This document shows positions 11,539-23,390 of a DNA stretch of 64,000 bases, piece by piece. The notes under the pieces were generated by a model. It was given only the letters and a program-made list of their open reading frames with translations. It searched no databases and had not been told where the DNA came from. Source of the DNA: Phellopilus nigrolimitatus (taxonomy: Eukaryota > Basidiomycota > Agaricomycetes > Hymenochaetales > Hymenochaetaceae); the NCBI GenBank assembly GCA_021029095.1, contig JAJOHG010000101.1, positions 33,096 through 97,095 of the forward strand. The letters are read 5' to 3'. Made by a program: the position numbers and the translations under genes. Position 1 is the stretch's first letter; each line of letters begins with the position of its first letter.

Positions 11539-13461
11539 TTATACGACGACTTCGTCTACCTTCGATCTATGGATGCAGAATCCCTGCAACCGCAAAAAAA
11601 GGCAACAACTCAGCCTCCAACATAGCAGAAAGTCTGCGAAGAAAGAAGCGCACCGGTGTGACCCACTGCCGACAGCTGCAGCACACGCCCGCCCAGTCGT
11701 AGTTCCCCAGCTTCGCACCACATTTCGCGTTCGGGCACACGATCTTCCCCGCGAGCTCACCCGCCTCCAGCGCGGGTTCCATCCACTTCATCTGTGGCGC
11801 GCTTGTTGGTCAGCCTTGCAGGAGACAGAGAATAGAAAGCAAGAGGACGTACGGGTTCGACGAAGTACCCCGAGCATGCTGGATTCGTGATCAGCGGCGG
11901 GACGCGCGCCGCCGCCGACAGGTGCCGTGCGAGTGTCCCGCCTCCACTACCGTTACTGCTTCCACCGCTCGCACTGTTAGGGCCATTGAGCGGCGACATC
12001 GGCTGTAGGCCCCCGAGCCCGCCGGATGGCGAGCGCAGCGCCGCAAGCTTCGGGTGTGCGTTCAGTTGCGCGGCGAGGTCCATCGGGCTCAGGTACGACG
12101 GCGTACGCGCAGCATGCTTCCCCTGTGCACCTTTTCCCTCCTCCTCTCCCTTTTCGTCCGCATCGTCATCCTCGTCGTCGTCTGCCAGTGCGCTCGAATC
12201 CAAGTGCTCGCCCTCCGGGATCGCCCGCGTGCTCGGCGCGAGCTGGCTCGGGCGGCGCGGCCTGGTCCCGGCTGACTCGCGGCGCGAGCCCGTACCCGAC
12301 CCTGGGCCGAGCCCCGAGCCCGACGGACGGCGTAGTAATACAGGCTCGCCGTTCAGCGTCGCCTGCGCACCGGCGGAGCCGCGGCGCGGCGACATCGCAA
12401 GCCCTGGCCACGGCCGCTCGAGCGTGGAGGGGCGCCGCGAGGCTGCGGGGGAGCACGCGAGTGCGGACGCGGGTGTGTCGGGCCCGACCTGCCCGTGGTC
12501 GAGCATGTGCTCGCGCGCGGCGAGCTCTGTGCGGCACAGCTTGCAGCGGATGCGGCGGCGCGGGCCCGTAGTGGAGGTGGAGGCGGAGGGGTGGGCGGAG
12601 GCTGAGGAGGGCGTGGGCGGCACGGAGTCGGACGGTGAGCGCGGGAAGTTGGCGAACATCTTCGTCGAGGGGAGCGTCCCGTCGCCGTCTGCGTCGCGCG
12701 CGGGTCAAATCAGTAAGGAGAATGCATAGTGGGGATCGCACGTACTCATAACTTCATCGAGCGCGCGCTCGAGATAGTACATGCGCATGGCCTTGTTCTT
12801 GCGCTCGACTTTGTACGCTGCTTGGTAAAACACATCGAGCTGCGCGAGGAAGCCGTCGTTCGGCCTGCGCCGTCCCAGTTTCAGATTTCAGCCATCTAGG
12901 AGGGCGATAAAGTGGGTACGCACTGTGTGCACGGGCGCGCGCGAACGACCATGTCGAGCGCCGCCTGGGCGTCGAGCTGCTGCGCGTACATGAGGTACGC
13001 GGCGACAATCGTTGCACTGCGGCCTGCCACCGTCGGCATCGTCAGCGAATTCAGTCTCCGGTGCATCGTGCACGCTGAGACGCACTCATTCCGGCCTGGC
13101 AGTGCACGAGCACGCCGCGCTCCTGTGCGAGTTCGTGCTCGACGAAGCTGATACACTGCGGGAAGAACGCGAGTGCGTCCGCGTCTGTGGTGTCGTCGAG
13201 CTGGATCTGGAAGTGCGTGAACGTCTTCATCCGCACACGCAGACAGCGCTTTTATCAGCAGGTTGCTAAGAGAGCCAAACGGGAAAGGCGACGCACTTCG
13301 TGGATGGAGAGCTTCCCGCGCATGGCGGAGAGCACGCTGTGGATGTTGTGCGCGCGCAGGGCGGCGGCGTCGGTCGCAGCGAGGAGGCTTCCGATCCAGA
13401 GCCCCGGGATGACCTCGTCCATGTTGTGGCCTGCTGAGTCGGTCTGGGTCTGAAGCGCCAT
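11539..13461 (-). CDS. YVH1: YVH1/DUSP12-like dual-specificity phosphatase
   Basis: Seven exons: 13461-13297, 13248-13086, 13023-12924, 12864-12746, 12688-11853, 11791-11654 and 11583-11539. They total 1566 nt, 521 residues, phases consistent. The N-terminal half is a dual-specificity phosphatase domain. The P-loop VHCQAGMSRSAT fits HC-x5-R, and the exon 2/3 junction splits it. The C-terminal half has a low-complexity Ser/Gly/Pro spacer and a zinc-binding domain: a first CRTEL cysteine pair, then CPNAKCGAKLGNYDWAG, VCCSC and WVTP. This layout is typical of YVH1 (human DUSP12). In yeast YVH1 helps release Mrt4 during 60S ribosome maturation, and the zinc domain is the part needed there. The spacer is longer than in yeast. 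The C-terminal exons are duplicated in inverse at 47325-47763. Confidence 0.9.
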
Positions 13462-15190
13462 TGGCGAAACTACATGTACATGTGCGCGGGGCGGGCGATG
13501 AGGAGAGAGATGTAAGCGATGGGCTCGGCAGTCGGGACGACGCCACCCGCTTTCTTTATTACGTAACATTCATTAAATAAAACTTTTTCGTATGTAATGT
13601 TTTCCTTTGAAAAACCGCTGGATATGACTCTGACAGCAGCAACTCAAGATGTGCTCTGATCAAATGGCGCTCTACTACCGTCACGTACGTGTATTTTACT
13701 TTGCACCAGCCCGACATACACGACGTATATCAATTATGAAGCGGTCAACAGCTAGTCCGGCACGCCAACGGACGCGCCATATTCCGGAGAGCGAGCGCGC
13801 GGATTGTCGTCCGATCGTGATCCGAGACGGACCTGGAAAGTGCTTGATCGTCTGAGAAACAGAAGAAAGAAGAGATGGAGATGACCGAACCGCTGGACTT
13901 TCTCGGCACTCTTTCGCGCTGCACCTCCGGCGCCAGCTTTAGTCTTGACTCGCCAACCTCTCGATTTGTTCTTTTCTAGTTCAAGCAGGACCACCCTCGA
14001 AGCACACATGCATGTGTCGTCGCTGAGATGAAATATACGTACAAGGCTGAATACCCTATACCGTTATCTCCTCCTCCCAGTCGACGGCTGGAGATATACG
14101 TAGCACTCGCTTCTATGCCACATTTGGAACTCTTTGGTTCGAAAGACAATCAAGCCGCAGCTTCGTTTCCAGCCTCCGCTCTCGTGCCACACTTTGAGTT
14201 CCCAATTTTCGATTTCGTATCTTAAACTCGCTCTGAAAATAAAGATCGCACTTGTGGTCAGAAGGGCACCGAAATTCCCGGCGCATTTGATTATCGCCTA
14301 GAACCGCTTAGAACGCCAGGGTACGAAGTCGATGACGCTGTGCGCTCATAACCCAGCGCTCCGAGTCGGTGCCTTCGCAAACTCTGCTCGTGGGCACTGC
14401 GTCGACGAGAAGCTCTGGCGAGTTTCCAACAATATGGACAGAACCTAAAGGTATTCCTCTGAAAGGGATTTTCATTCTCACTGATACTTCTACGCGTCGG
14501 ATTATTTGATGCGCATCCGGCACGGCGAGTTTTCCTGCTCTCTTACATGACCCTAACCTCTTCTTACCCTATGCATATGCTACTTGCAATATCGTCAACC
14601 TTACCATGGTAGGACGACGCTTCTTGAAGCTTTAAAGTTCCAACATGTGTTGGTGGTATCAGCTAGAAGAGACGGTTCGACTTGTAAGTCCGGTACTTCT
14701 GTTTCTTCGAGTCACTGCTAGGGAAATGCAGAAGTTTTGCAGAACATCATGTTCTTTTAGTTTTATCAGCATCAATAACGCGTATTTCGCAATTCCTATG
14801 CAACAATGTCTGGATTCATCATTTGGATTTCCATATCATTTCCCATTGTTGAAGATGTGCAAGACGTGCCATCAATGTTATGAGATGCTTCTTTTCAGAT
14901 TTAGATGCTGCGCAGGTGACTCCCGAAGCATCTCGGGCGCATCACGATGTCTTCGCGACAGCCTCGAAAACTGTTATAGCCGACGCTTGATATTGCAGAC
15001 TTTGATCGACTGGTACAACGTATCCCCTGAGTCTTCAGGCAGTAAATTTGCTACTGCATCGTATCGACCTGCCTTATCTTACCGGCTCATCACTATAAAA
15101 CGTCAACAAGGACGTCAGGCTAGTCCAGCCTGCCCCCACAAGCCGACCTTCCTAAGCTTTGTCGACGGCTTGACGTGCGGGCACTTCAAG
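13462..15190. other. Upstream region of DUF6533 copy A
   Basis: No supported gene. From about 14130 the sequence resembles stretches upstream of the other DUF6533 copies (AATCAAGCCGCAG and following), so this is part of the tandem repeat unit. A TATAAAA box lies at 15094. Confidence 0.5.
15094..15100 (+). promoter_or_regulatory. TATA box of DUF6533 copy A
   Basis: TATAAAA lies 97 bp before the ATG. Equivalent boxes stand at 25352 (B), 32515 (C), 37913 (D) and 43501 (E, TATAAAG), each 81-98 bp before its ATG and preceded by a shared block (CGGCTC or CAGCTC). Confidence 0.7.
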
Positions 15191-16832
15191 ATGCATTCAA
15201 CACGATCTGACGTCGAGCTTGTCGATCCAAGCCTAGTTCCGCTTATCACTTCGGAGATACATACTTGGACGTACGCCGTAGTGTCCGTGTTGACTATCTT
15301 GGTCTATGACACCAGTAAGTCTGACGTTTTGGCCAGATACGAATTCCGCTGACAAATTGACCGCCCAGTTATCACATTGGACAAGGAGGTACGCAAAGCT
15401 TGGCAGTAGCACCCTACGTCTAGACTGATCGTCGTAACGGTACCTCTAAGATCAGATACTTCTGGGTACGTCAATTTCGTAATATCAACACCAGGAATAG
15501 TATGCTTACTTATGCGGCGTAAAGAGCGCTCCCTACAGAATTGTCAGCTTGATTTACTTTGCGGTAAAGAGCATCTCACAGCTTATTCTAAAGAAGTAAG
15601 CTAATCAACAACTCCACTGAATTGTCGTAGAATCGCTATGTTGGAATCATTGGAGCCATTTCCGGTTTACTCGGTAAGCTGTACACAAACCTTACGTGAA
15701 AATGCATTTTAGACAAGAACGCTCACTGGCATTGCCTTTTACAGTTCAGTCTTTTCATGCAAATGAAACGTTGTAAGTAATCCCTGATTAAAGTACTACG
15801 TCTCGCTTTAACTAATTTTAACTAACTCTAAATCTCACTCGTAGGTGTAAGCATTCAGATGCTATATTTGGTCCCTACTGACGATATCGAAAAGGTCTCG
15901 GTGCTGTTTGGATTGAGAACCTTACAAGTGAGTTCTTTAATATTGCATAAATCAATATTTTGCTCATTCCGAGGAAGATTGGATGACTACGTTGTTGATG
16001 AACTGTAATAACACCGCCCTCCTCACAATAGACAAAGTATTCATCGAGTTCTAATTGTTTCGTAGACATCCTTTTGATGAGGGTCCTAGCGCTTTATTTT
16101 CAAGGTGAGCAATCCTGATATTGCGGAATACTTCTTATGTTTATATTATGTAGACAAGAGATTAGCTGTATACCTAAGGACTATATTTAGCCTCGGGGCA
16201 TCGGTGGGGATAGGATTTCTGATCTTTGGCAACATATACGCAGAGAGTAAGCAGAACTTGTCGATGTTGATTGCATAGCTCACTAAATAAATGTTACAGT
16301 TTCCATAGAGAGTCTCGCAGAAGGCGTAACAGTATGTGCTGAAAATAGAAGCCCTCCAAGATTTTGGCGTGCAGTATCTTGGTGAGTATTGACATTTCCG
16401 GTCAAAATCTATTACTTATCTGGAACAGGGCTGCGCCATTGCTGTATGGAATTATCTTAATGGTCCTAGCGCTACATAAAGCTGCACAGCACTGGAGGGA
16501 GTCGAATGGCTTCGGTCATTCCAGCCTTGTTAAGGTGCTCATCCAAGATCAGGCCATCTATTTCGTTTTGTATGTTTTTCTTCATGCATGACCAGTGTCG
16601 ACAAGCTGACTAGCCTGACAGGGTCGTATTTTTCAGTGTTATGAAAGTTGTAGCAGGTCATTTGCGCATCCCCAATTTGCTTCTGGCTAATCTCCTGGCG
16701 GTTTTGGGAGGCCCCAGCATTCTCTCTGTCCTTGGGAGTCACCTGTTGGTTAATATGAAGGAAGCTGGAGAGAGGGGAGCCAATGGGGGGCCCATCGGAA
16801 TGGGTACCGTGAGCAGCATGGGATTTTCCTGA
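15191..16832 (+). CDS. DUF6533-type multi-pass membrane protein, intact copy A
   Basis: Thirteen exons give 966 nt, 321 residues, with every phase consistent: 15191-15314, 15369-15388, 15451-15465, 15501-15563, 15631-15673, 15745-15772, 15852-15927, 15974-16004, 16066-16104, 16154-16246, 16300-16381, 16429-16569, 16622-16832. Two are microexons of 20 and 15 nt. The N-terminus matches DUF6533: TILVYDTIITLDKEIRYFW, then NRYVGIIGAISG. About seven hydrophobic segments follow, with YILLMRVLALY and a final LLLANLLAVLG...GSHLLVNMKEAGE typical of the family's last helix and tail. These are basidiomycete-specific, probably plasma-membrane proteins of unknown function. It is the only undamaged one of five copies in the window. 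Confidence 0.82.
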
Positions 16833-17109
16833 TTTTGCGAAGGGAAATCCAAGGTGACTGCATCTGCTTTGACCTTCCCAGGCTGCTGCGCGGGACTGAC
16901 TGATCATTTAGCAGTCGTATAAGACATGTATACTTCTGCACACCCATCCGATCTTTTATGTACATGTACTCTTGCCCTTACTTCTTGTGCCTATTCTAAC
17001 TGTCGGGTTCTCGCTGGGCGAAGAAATACGAGTTCTGTTCAGTTTCAGCACAACTATCGATTGCATGCATATTCTCGTACAGCTCAAAATGAGATAAGAT
17101 AGTACAGTG

Positions 17110-17661
17110 AGAACACGTCATGATCGCTCAGCCACCCTGCGTTCCATCACGTACTTGCGGCACGATGAGCGCGAGTGGCGACGTGCCTTACTGATTCGCC
17201 TGCACGACTGAAATAGTTCGCTAGCGTCAGTGACGGAGACAAACGGTAATGGGAAAGACGAAGAGAAAGCGCGCCAACTTACATGTGTGCCTCCAGGTGC
17301 TAGGTACCCGTGTGCCAGGACCAACGCGCTCTCGGGCACGAGTCCACAGGCTGGGGAAAGTGGCACGCCTGTCCGAGGATCGCGAGAGAGCACAGTGCCC
17401 AGTTCCCACACCGTATCTTTGCATTTGCTTTCGAGCCCTAAAGTATGGTCTTGAGCGTTTTGCGCTGTCTAAACATGAGAGTTCGTGTGTAGCATAGGAA
17501 ATTTGCGTACGCACCGACACGTCGTCGAGAATGCGGGACAACATGTCGCGTCGCGTCGTGAAACTTGAAGTCTTGAGAAGGTCACGCGGAGAGACGGCCG
17601 GGACAAACCCATGTGCGCCAAGCGCTCCGTTCAGTAGGATTTCCTCATGTAATAGACACAC
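17110..17661 (-). pseudogene. Unrecognised minus-strand gene relic downstream of copy A
   Basis: Protein-like pieces with plausible splice sites are visible: a block ending TTRRDMLSRILDDVSV before GTGCGT, a block VWELGTVLSRDPRTGVPLS ending before GTAAGT, and a short terminal block. The middle stretch does not join them cleanly. A diverged copy lies at 28301-28640, downstream of DUF6533 copy B. I do not recognise the family. It could be the end of a gene that belonged to the tandem unit. Confidence 0.35.
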
Positions 17662-20477
17662 CGGTCTTCTTGAGGACTACCCACAATGTGCATAACCGAC
17701 TTCTTTGGCAATGCAACCTGCTAATGAATGAAGCCACGCTGGATACCTAACAGCGCGCACACTGGATGAAGCCAGATTATGGGCGGAATATTTTCGCACA
17801 GCGCCTTAATGGTGCTGCCTCCCGTCGTCCGGTGGTCGACACGAGGCGCCCATCTCGTCTGCTGCAGCAACAGCGCAGATCGCATCGGAAGCAAACTCGT
17901 TCAGCTCCGAGATCGAAGGACGTTAAGAGAGACGCACGCTATTCGTTAACAAGACCCAGCATTCCCGCCGCGCGCTTCCAAGCAAACCGAGAAGGACCCT
18001 CGGCCGTCCTGTCTCTTACTGTCTTGCTCTCTCAATCCGTTCTATCGCCTGGCGCACGGTACGGTACCACTTCTGCTCGCATCCGCGCCCTCAGCCAGAT
18101 ATCTGCGCACTCCTCCCTCTGCGAAGCCGCGAGCCCCAAGGTCAGAAATGGACGAAGGGAGAGAGAATCGGAGGCGCACCGTTGTAGCCATACGCGCACA
18201 GAGTCCGGAAACAGCGCGCTAGCGGCTAGAGTCCGTTATCGTTTCGCAGGTGTAAAAGGTGGAGATTTGAGCTTGCTCCTTCCTGCGTCTGCTTGCGCAT
18301 GATATTTAGAAAGTGAAACTTTTTGCAGGGACGAGAAGCGAAAGTATTCTGTCGTCGAGGAATGATGCATGATGTTTTACTGGTGATTGTGTATGTTGAC
18401 GTACCGGAGAACCAGGTAGCAAATGCGAGATCGAGAAACATGTGCGCAAGAAACGCACAAATATGCACAGTCGCGCCCGTCTTCCATCTTTATTCTTCCA
18501 TCTTCGCATCTCTAGGACCCCCGCGTCGTGCTTTCCCCCGCGTCTGACGACGTCGAGCACGAGAGAGCCATGGGCGCAACCGAGGCAGACGGTGCCGGGC
18601 CGCCGGCACCGCCGGCGACTTGAAGTTGAAGCTTGAAGTTGAAGGCCGGCTACTAACGCCGCTCGTCGTCTGGCCTGAACGCTGTGCGCGCAAAGACCTA
18701 TAGCTAACGAAGCGAGCAAGCGCCTCTGCTTTCTGTAATATTGTTTGTTCCCATACATCTCCAGCGACATGCGCCGGTAGCGAAAAACGACACGACGGGC
18801 TCCAGTTCGTCCAACTCGATCGCGGCCGCAAACGAGACATCGCGTGCCCGATGGCTCTTCTCCAACATCGGACAGCTGCAGTGCCGAACGATTATAAGAG
18901 CAGTTTCATTTGTTCGTTCTCCAACTACATTCTCGCGTGGCTTCTGGGTTGAACGCAGTTCTCTCGCTCTCTCTTGTTTCGCCCCTTCAGGAAATGACGT
19001 GCTAAGAATACATAGCTGGTTTCACGCTGTCTGGATCCATCACCCTGCAACTTGTTGAATGAATGCTGGAGAAAGAGACTGTCATCGGCATGACAGCCTT
19101 GAAGAAGACAAAAATTGGGCCGCGTGCCGACTGAAACTGTACGACTAGTGAGTGGATTGTTGTCAATACTGCATGGAATTTCGTATGTGCAAATAAAAAC
19201 ATGAATGCCTGTATTTAGATTCCAAATGCTCTCCCAATAGTTACGCTTTTCTCCTTGCGAAGAAGCGACAGACAATATTGGAAGACAAGGACAGTCACTA
19301 GAAGACGAACCTGGACTTTGAACCTGAACTGCTGCGAGCCCTACTATCGCGATTGCTAACTTGGAGTGAATCGAAGGAGCGCTATTTTCCGCGAACTAAA
19401 CCCGCAACAGGCCGCGAGAGCGCGAGCGGAACAGCGTCACAATGGCTGCGGTACTGCCCAAAGTTAATTCCGGACTTGAGCTGCGCGGATGAGAAGCATT
19501 GAGAACCACTGGAAGTACGTACAGGTGGCTGCGAGAGATGAATGGATAGAATGCGAGTCTAGAGTACAAAAGCAATGCGCAACTAGTACCGCAGAGACTG
19601 TGCACTGTGTCTTCGAGACAACGGCTTCACAGTCTTGATTAGCTCCATCATTTGAGTTCAACAGTAGAAGAAGACTTGAACTTCAAACGATGAAACCCGG
19701 AATGCTTGACTCAATGAGAGTAACCACCCTTGTTTTTCGCATTTATAGCAATGCCACTTTTTGATAAATTGACCGTACAGTACGTACATAGAAGAGAGCC
19801 GGACAGCGAAGAACATCGGACAGCGAAGAACATCTTTAGGGCCGGTATTCTCGTGACAGCAGAATCACGTGCTCTCGCATATCCTGCGCTTCATTTTCAA
19901 CCTCAAGTCTCGACAGCTCACGACTTCTGAAACTCTCGTCGGTTTGCGACCGTGCGCGACGGTCTCCGTATACCGCACTAACTGCGATGTAATCGTGTGG
20001 TCAAAAGGCTGGTGGCATAGATTCAATATACGCAGTTCTTGCTGTTGGCGCAGGCATATCTTGCAGCAATGGTGAACAACACGCTGCGTTCACAACACCC
20101 GACTTGTTCTGCAGCGAGTGACAACCGTAATACACTCGTGCATCGATAGGCGCAGGTAGCTGCGAGTTAAGAGTGAGTTCTCAATCTGATGTGATTAACG
20201 AAGAGTAGGGTCTTAACCGCATTTTTAGTGCTCGCACTGACTCGGAGTGAGCTCTTCTTCGCAGCATCCGAAGCACGCCGCGTCTTCTTCTGTATTTGCG
20301 TTCGACTGCGAATGGAGCTCCTAAAAATGTCTATAGCTGCGATCAAAATCTTCATGAGACGGCAAGTGCTGGTTTTCGGTACTTAAGGCGACGCGTACGT
20401 CTCATGTTGCCTCATCCTATCCGTCCTATCCACTTCAGACACTGCTCAATCTCACTCATATACAACAAAGGACTATC
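17662..20477. other. Intergenic region up to AGO copy 2
   Basis: No supported gene. 17760-18360 resembles stretches at about 30300-30750, 41390-41800 and 46920-47280 (the GACCCAGCAT block and the CGCGCTCGCGGCGCGGAAGA-like block), part of the tandem unit. From about 19830 to the ATG it resembles the upstream region of AGO copy 1. The middle part shows only scattered short frames. Confidence 0.45.
20380..20388 (+). promoter_or_regulatory. TATA-like box of AGO copy 2
   Basis: TACTTAAGG lies 98 bp before the ATG and aligns with the box before AGO copy 1; CGTACGTCTC follows in both. Confidence 0.45.
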
Positions 20478-23390
20478 ATGGACAACTCCAGAGGACACGG
20501 TGTAGGACGAGGTGATCGCGGCCAGCGCGGCAGAGGCATGTCTCCCAGCCATCGAGGGGGCCCTCCTATGGCTCGTGGGACACACATCGACTCGTCTTCG
20601 AGGTCCGCTGGAGCTGTACAGGTGTATGCTCCCAACTCTCCCGCGCAGTCCGACGCGCGGCTCACGGACAGAGAGCAGGATGCGCTTGTCTCCCGCTTCC
20701 AGGCACTGTCGGCCGCAGACCCCGACCGCGTCGTGCGTCCGGGATTTGGGAAGCGCGGTGCAGCGATCGCAGTTCGCGCGAACTTCTTCGCGCTCAAGTA
20801 TCCGAAGGATGTCGTCTTGTATGACTACCCAGTCGTGATCACTCCCGAAGTGGACTCTAAGCCCCTTCGTAAGCGCTTATTCGAGCTTTTGGAATCCACG
20901 CAGGAGGTCGTGCCCTACCTTCACGAGATCGCGCACGACTGGTCTCAGAGGCTGATTTCGAGAAGCCGTCTTCCTGTAGACTTTTTGGCGACGGTCTCGG
21001 AAGGACCTGAGAGGGTTTACACTATCAGTGTTCTCGAGCCGAAGGTACTGAGGTCTACAGACTTGGATCGGTAAGTATTGATATTCTCAATTAGACATGC
21101 GACTGACCCTATTCGAAAACAAAATGTTTCTAGTTACCTGCAAGGCGAGAATGCAAGCTATAATCCTCTCCCGCTCATCTCGGCCTTCAACCTCATCACG
21201 ACCGCACACGCCTCGCACACGGGCGTGTCCGATAGGAAAGGTTACATGTTTCCTCCTTCTGCTTTGGGAGAATCTCCGCTCGCTCTCAGTGCGGGTCTCG
21301 AGGCCTGGAAGGGGTTCTTCGCGACCGTGCGTCCTGCATGCGGGAAACTGATGGTCAACGTAAACGTCTGCATGGGCGCGTTCTACGTCCCGAATGCGCG
21401 CCTCAGTGATGCGATGGTCAAATATCAGCAGACGTCGTACGGGGCAAGCAACCCTCAGCGCTTCTATAGGCGCGTGAAGGTCACCACGAAGCACCTAGGC
21501 TACCGCAAGCAGGTCGGGATTAAAGCTTTCGGAACTCAGTCGGCAAAGAAGACGGTCTTCCAGTGCGACGAACTGGGCGGGATGGTCAGTGTCGAACAGT
21601 ATTTTCAACGAAGTAAGCACAATGGCATGTGTAACTACTTAGATCTTAGACACTCACCACAATATACAGAATTCAACATTCGCCTCCAACACGCCGACGA
21701 TTTGCCTGTCATCAATGTTGGAAGTAGGACGAAGGACGTTTTCGTTCCCGCAGAGCTTTGCGAGATTGAGCCGGGCCAGACTTTCGTGGGCGTGCTTTCT
21801 GGGAGCGAGGCTGCGGAGATGACGAAGTACTCGACCAACCCTCCATATGTCGATGCTAAGGCGATCACAGAGCAGGGCCTAGAAGTACTGGGTTTGCGTC
21901 AGGGTGCGCCGCCCATACAGGGCTTCGGGATCGAATTGTCCAGAGACATGGCCGTCGTCCCCGCTCGTCTGCTGAGCCCGCCCAAAGTCATTTACTCGTC
22001 CGGCTCTCTCACCGTCGCCAACGGGTCCTGGAACACGCGCGACGTCCGCTTCCACAGACCTGCGCAGCTCACTCGCGCCGCCATTCTCGTCCTCGCAGAT
22101 GGCGGGCGCGATGACTTCAGGGATTCCTCGGACCCGGTACTGCGCGGCGTCGTGACGCGGTTCCTGGCGACGTGTCGGACGGGCGGGATGCAGGTCGACG
22201 ACGCGCTCCCGCCGCTTCTTTTCGTGCGGCTCCCGCTAGCGAATCCACGCGACCCACTGCGTGCTGCTGCGATCGACGCGATCGAGAACGAGATTAAGAC
22301 GCTCCCCGGTCGCCCGAACATCATGCTCGTTTTCGTATCCAACGGTGGGATCTACCCGGGTCTGAAGAAGCTATGCGACTGCAAGCTTGGAATTGCGACC
22401 GTCTGCATGTTGATGCCGAAAGTCAAGAAGGAAACGGGTCAAGACCAGTATTTCTCAAACATCGCGCTAAAGGTCAACGTGAAGCTTGGTGGCGTCAATC
22501 ACCAGCTCGATGCAAGCTCTATGCGCTGGTTGAAGAGCACAATGCTCGTCGGAATGCGTGTGACGCACCCTGGTGTTGGGACACCGTCTATCGCTGCTGT
22601 CGTGGCAAGCTGCGATGAAGAGTTCATGCACTATCCGGCGAGTCTTCGCCTCCAGGAACACGGGAAAAAGGCGAGTGGTGACCTCTGAATTTCCTATCAT
22701 TATAAACTGACAGCTTCTTCCGAACAGATGATTACCGATGTCAAGGAAATGATGATCGAGCGTCTCAACGAATATACAAAACGGATGAAGACTCTTCCCG
22801 AGCGCGTCGTCGTGTTTCGCGCCGGCGTCTCTGATGGCCAGTTCAAGCACGTACTCACCCACGAGCTCCCGGCGATCAAGGCCGCGTTTCTCTCTTTCAA
22901 GGGCAAGAGCCCTAAGCTTACTATTGCGGTCTGTGGGAAGCGGCACCGCACGCGCTTCTACCCAACGAGGTCCGAGCAGGCCGACAAGTCGTCGAACACG
23001 AAGGCCGGGATGCTCGTCGATCAAGGCGTCACTGCCGTCTATGACTTTGACTTCTACTTGCAGGCGCACGCGGGGCAGCAGGGCACCGTGCGCGCGACGC
23101 ATTACACCGTGATATTCGATGGAAACCGTCTTTCCGCGGACGAGATCCAACAGGGTGCACACGACGCGAGCTACCTATGGGCGCCCGCGACGAAGAGTGT
23201 TCGGCTGGTCCCGCCGGCGTACGCGGCGGAACGGGCGTGCCAGCGCGCGCGGCTCTACCTGCTTGGGATCATCCCTCCTCCGATCAGCAAGGAGAGTACC
23301 ATTGATCATGCGCTGATCATGCGCAGGGCAAAAGAGCTATGGGGCACGGGCGTCCATGAGAATCTTCGTGGCTCTATGTTCTACTTGTGA
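20478..23390 (+). CDS. Argonaute paralogue with substituted slicer tetrad (AGO copy 2)
   Basis: Exons 20478-21070, 21134-21612, 21670-22670 and 22728-23390 give 911 residues with consistent phases. The intron positions equal those of AGO copy 1. The domain order is the same, with a shorter RGG tail. Three of four catalytic residues differ: R654 (VGMRVTHPG) for Asp, K691 (last codon of exon 3, HGKK) for Glu, A723 (VFRAGVSDGQ) for Asp; H816 is kept. By the known Argonaute mechanism this protein should not cut RNA. The MID-domain pocket motifs (IYPGLKK, NVKLGGVN) are kept, so guide binding may remain. No stop or frameshift is present, so the loss looks tolerated or selected rather than simple decay. 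Intron 3 starts with GC (AAG|GCGAGT) where copy 1 has GTGAGT. Confidence 0.92.

Larger units (their letters stand above)
6823..11978. repeat. Left arm of large inverted duplication
   Basis: About 5.16 kb from three bases inside AGO exon 2 to inside YVH1 exon 5. It recurs in reverse complement at 47325-52398. The match begins at ACTTACAGGGCG (6823) and ends at GCACTGTT (11971-11978). Both genes at the ends are complete here but truncated in the other arm, so this arm is the older one. Confidence 0.88.

Noticed and set aside
12026..12571. Further overlapping frames in the 12.0-12.7 kb GC-rich stretch
   Set aside because: Shadows of YVH1 exon 5; no splice or motif support.
11887..12729. Plus-strand open frame of 280 codons
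   Set aside because: It is antisense to YVH1 exon 5, a GC-rich Ser/Gly/Pro spacer; long frames opposite such sequence are expected, and the YVH1 model has full phase and motif support.
21078..21133. AGO copy 2 read as one long frame from 21078
   Set aside because: That frame starts inside intron 1 and reads through intron 2; the four-exon model matches copy 1 exactly.
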